From Roseburia intestinalis L1-82 (GTDB taxonomy: Bacteria > Bacillota > Clostridia > Lachnospirales > Lachnospiraceae), in NCBI RefSeq assembly GCF_900537995.1, contig NZ_LR027880.1, positions 4,009,501 to 4,073,500 on the forward strand: a DNA stretch of 64,000 bases. The letters are read 5' to 3'. The notes under the pieces were generated by a model. It saw only the letters and a program-made list of their open reading frames with translations. It was not told where the DNA came from and searched no databases. This document shows positions 61,564-64,000 of this stretch, in pieces. Position 1 is the first letter of the stretch. Every line of letters starts with the position of its first letter. Position numbers and translations under genes: made by a program.

Positions 61564-63504
61564 CTATTGTTTTAAATAAGGGAAAAATAACCCGCTCTTA
61601 TTCCGCTTATCAAACATATTATTATACTGCAGTATCTCATAATTTTTCAGCCATTTTGCATCCTCGCCGGCCGCATCTTCCACATGTAAAAATTTTCCCT
61701 GCGATTTGGAATAAAATCCTCTCGAATTGACCGCCGGAATTTCTTCCATCATGTCGGCTAAAAACTGATTGTATGCCGGAAGCGCAATGCCCGCGCGCTC
61801 CAACGCCAATGTTGACAGATAATTAAGGCTTGTCAGTTCCACACTTTCTTTGCCGCTGTCATAATTCGTCCAGATAAAAAACGGTACAGTGTAAAGATTC
61901 TCAAGTTCAGACAGCGTCAGTCCGCCCAATCCTTTTCCATTCAGATACGGATAAAAACTGGATGATAAACTCGGCTGATGATCCCCGAAAAAGACGATCT
62001 CAACCGGATCATCCACTTTTTCAAAATAGGAGATCAAATACTCTAATGCCGAATCACTCTCGTGGATCAATGACAGGTACTGGTTCACGTCCGGATAATT
62101 GATGCCAAGCATACGCGCTTTTTCATCAAAATTGTCATATTTCTCCGTATAACCGCCATGATTCTGCATGGAAATACTCATAATGAATAAATCCTCGTTG
62201 GATTTCTTACTCTCATAACGGTCGACGATCTTCTCATACAGTTCCTGATCTGTAATATAATCACGCAATATCTTCGTCTGGTCAAAATCATCGATAAAAT
62301 GCGTTTCATCAAATCCCATATTCGGATATACGATATTGCGGCTCCATCCGGTATCATAATAAGGATGCATTGCCACACAGGTGTAACCGATATTTTTCAG
62401 ATTTGACACCAGAGAAGTCGGTGTATCCGTGATATACTGCTGATAGACAACCGAACCGCTCGGCAGAAATGCCATGGAATTTCCCGTCAAAAATTCCCAC
62501 TCGGAGTTTGGTGTTTTGGCGCCAAACACGGAAGAGAGCGCATGCCCCTTGATCGTATTTTCCTCCAGTGAATCGTAAAACGGTGTCAGATCGATATTGG
62601 TTGAAAAATTCCCCACCACACTAAGGTCCGCATAGGATTCACTCATAACCACAATAATGGTCGGCTTCTTCTCCGTTTCTCCGGTGGCTGTATCCGTCTC
62701 TTTGCTGTACTGATCCTCAAGTTCCTTGACTGCCTCTTTCGAATACCCATCCGGTTGCGCAATAAAGCAGTCGCGGATACTTAACACAAAGTTTAAGATA
62801 TAGCCGTTTCTGTAACTTCCTTTTTGTTCCCATGTCTCCGTCACAACACCCTGCGTATGCTTTCCAATGTATGCACAGCACAGCACGGCAAGTGAAATGC
62901 ACACGATCGACATCGGAATCCTTTTCTGAAAGGAAACATGTAATTTTCGGATAAACGCAATGTACAGCGTGGAAAGGAGTATTACATACCCTGCCCTTTC
63001 ATCCAGGACAAATTCATAATTTCCCGCCACAGAAAGCCCGGTCTGGATGGACTTTAAATCACTGAAAATAAACTCATTTCCACGAAACAGATATACAAAA
63101 TAGTTGATCCCGGCAAGGGACAACAGCACAATATGCGAAATCAGACAGGTCAGTCCTGTATTGCTTGTAAATACCTGAACAGCCAGAAAAACTACCAGAC
63201 AGCACAATACATTTAACAGCATTTTATTGTCGGATATTTTTGCTCTCAGTTCCGTATCCAGTAACAGATACTGGATATGATACGCCGTAAAAATGCCGCC
63301 TGTCCCAAGCATGATCGCACTCCACAGCCATGAAAGCTTTTCGTTTAATTCAATCTTTAAACTTTTAATTCCAAAATAAAGTACTCCAAATCCAAACAGT
63401 ACCCATACCGGAAACCTTATCACTGCAAACAGCACTGCTGCAAAGACCACTGCCACAGCAAGTCGGATCAGATTCTCTTTTTCAAAATATAACTTTATCT
63501 TCAT
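61564..63504 (-). CDS. LTA synthase family membrane sulfatase-fold protein
   Basis: 646 residues: about five helices in ~1-240, then an extracellular alkaline-phosphatase/sulfatase-fold domain. Landmarks: IIVVMSESYADLSV (metal Glu), VFGAKTPNSEWEFLTG (Thr nucleophile), CVAMHPYYDTGWSRNIVYPNMGFDETHF, MSISMQNHGGY and IVFFGDHQPSLSS (Asp-His metal site). LtaS adds glycerol phosphate from phosphatidylglycerol to build lipoteichoic acid; related enzymes modify other envelope glycans with phosphoglycerol or phosphoethanolamine, so the exact acceptor is open. Confidence 0.88.
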   Translation of the reverse strand: MKIKLYFEKENLIRLAVAVVFAAVLFAVIRFPVWVLFGFGVLYFGIKSLKIELNEKLSWLWSAIMLGTGGIFTAYHIQYLLLDTELRAKISDNKMLLNVLCCLVVFLAVQVFTSNTGLTCLISHIVLLSLAGINYFVYLFRGNEFIFSDLKSIQTGLSVAGNYEFVLDERAGYVILLSTLYIAFIRKLHVSFQKRIPMSIVCISLAVLCCAYIGKHTQGVVTETWEQKGSYRNGYILNFVLSIRDCFIAQPDGYSKEAVKELEDQYSKETDTATGETEKKPTIIVVMSESYADLSVVGNFSTNIDLTPFYDSLEENTIKGHALSSVFGAKTPNSEWEFLTGNSMAFLPSGSVVYQQYITDTPTSLVSNLKNIGYTCVAMHPYYDTGWSRNIVYPNMGFDETHFIDDFDQTKILRDYITDQELYEKIVDRYESKKSNEDLFIMSISMQNHGGYTEKYDNFDEKARMLGINYPDVNQYLSLIHESDSALEYLISYFEKVDDPVEIVFFGDHQPSLSSSFYPYLNGKGLGGLTLSELENLYTVPFFIWTNYDSGKESVELTSLNYLSTLALERAGIALPAYNQFLADMMEEIPAVNSRGFYSKSQGKFLHVEDAAGEDAKWLKNYEILQYNNMFDKRNKSGLFFPYLKQ

Positions 63505-63649
63505 GATTTCCTCATATTTCCATCTCTCATAGTCTCTTTTTCAACAAAGTTATTCTATCATTACATACAGATTTGTCAATTTTGTGAAGATTAAACTTTT
63601 CTTAGTTTTTTTCTTTTTCATTTACGGAATATAGTTTTATATACATAAA

Positions 63650-63699
63650 ATCCCCCTTAAGCAGTTTGGAAACATTTACCCTGTCTGCTTAAGGGGGAT
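63650..63699 (-). terminator. Terminator after the response regulator
   Basis: ATCCCCCTTAAGCAG/CTGCTTAAGGGGGAT, a perfect 15-bp stem with a 20-nt loop, then TTTTATG on the minus strand. About 40 nt beyond the stop at 63740. Confidence 0.8.
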
Positions 63700-63739
63700 C
63701 ATACATATCTTTGTGCGTTTCCTATTGATTGGCCAGCCT

Positions 63740-64000
63740 TTATTTTGTCTGTTTTTTAAAGAAATCATCGATCGCTGCATGCAGTTTCTGCGCATCCATG
63801 CTTTTTAACAGGTAACCATTCGGCTTTAACGACATCACGTCCATAACCGTCTGTGCATCGTTTTTTCCGGTAAGAAAAATGATCGGAATGTTCTGAAATT
63901 CCGTATCTTCACGAATCATCTGCATAAACTGTTTGCCATCCACGATTGGCATTTCATAATCTAACAAGATCAGATCCGGTATATTTAAGGCAAGATATTT
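63740..64000 (-). CDS. Response regulator receiver domain, partial
   Basis: C-terminal part of a CheY-like receiver; the start lies beyond the right edge. The frame is open to 64000 and reads IPDLILLDYEMPIVDGKQFM (phospho-acceptor Asp in LLDYEMP), IPIIFLTGK (Thr), KPNGYLLKSMDAQKL (Lys, the switch region). It ends directly after the domain (DDFFKKQTK), so no output domain follows; any other domain would be N-terminal and outside the window. Confidence 0.9.
   Translation of the reverse strand, partial: KYLALNIPDLILLDYEMPIVDGKQFMQMIREDTEFQNIPIIFLTGKNDAQTVMDVMSLKPNGYLLKSMDAQKLHAAIDDFFKKQTK

Overview
The window looks like chromosomal DNA of a motile, low-to-mid GC Gram-positive gut bacterium of the Lachnospiraceae, most like Roseburia/Agathobacter. 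The grounds are a late flagellar block flgM-flgN-flgK-flgK-flgL-fliW-csrA-flaG-fliD with the Firmicutes FliW/CsrA pair, chemoreceptors without other motility genes nearby, a bile salt hydrolase, and Lachnospiraceae-type families (DUF4317, DUF6198, lipoprotein CbiK with NEAT-like domains). The species is inferred from family resemblance only. Almost all genes lie on the minus strand.

Layout. 1-9870: flagellar filament-junction and cap genes, running off the left edge inside fliD and headed by a sigma-28-like promoter before flgM. 9880-16500: GNAT acetyltransferase, M28 metallopeptidase, an mscL remnant, a DUF6198 membrane protein divergent from a LysR regulator, a bile salt hydrolase whose stop codon overlaps that of lysR, and a small HExxH protein with two CxxC pairs. 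16590-19030: a 312-bp MITE, a MATE exporter, a decayed marR and a cluster of short repeats. 19033-24000: pdxST, rsmH, pgi. 24067-27230: GlcNAc catabolism (nagA, nagB) led by an XRE-BadF/NAGK fusion protein with its own promoter and candidate operators. 27434-31687: an IlvD/Edd dehydratase, a GntP permease and a GntR regulator, which together resemble a sugar-acid utilisation unit. 31769-40680: an operon behind a cobalamin riboswitch: lipoprotein CbiK, a NEAT-like/BtuF-like binding protein, permease, ATPase and, translationally coupled at the end, a WYL-SF1 helicase-nuclease. 40861-44273: tRNA-Ser, a chemoreceptor and a double HD-GYP protein. 44349-49826: a LysR fragment, a shortened DUF4317 gene, two sodium symporters and a second chemoreceptor. 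50037-56097: oppABCDF. 56513-64000: a second MITE copy, tcdA, larE-like, a lipoprotein, a HAD phosphatase, an aldo/keto reductase, an LTA-synthase-like protein and the end of a response regulator.

The most unusual material is non-coding. Two 312-bp MITE copies about 40 kb apart, inverted to each other, differ at only two bases by my reading, share an 18-bp inverted terminus and each sit in an 8-9 bp target duplication. Two families of hairpin-rich leader repeats (A and B) sit directly upstream of start codons, carry the Shine-Dalgarno sequence of the downstream gene at their 3' end and repeat it at their 5' end. There are also 17-, 46- and 72-bp tandem arrays in 3' regions, and nested, mutually exclusive inverted repeats directly after csrA. 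Among proteins, the XRE-BadF fusion, the WYL-helicase-nuclease and the surface-anchored CbiK are the best candidates for uncharacterised function.
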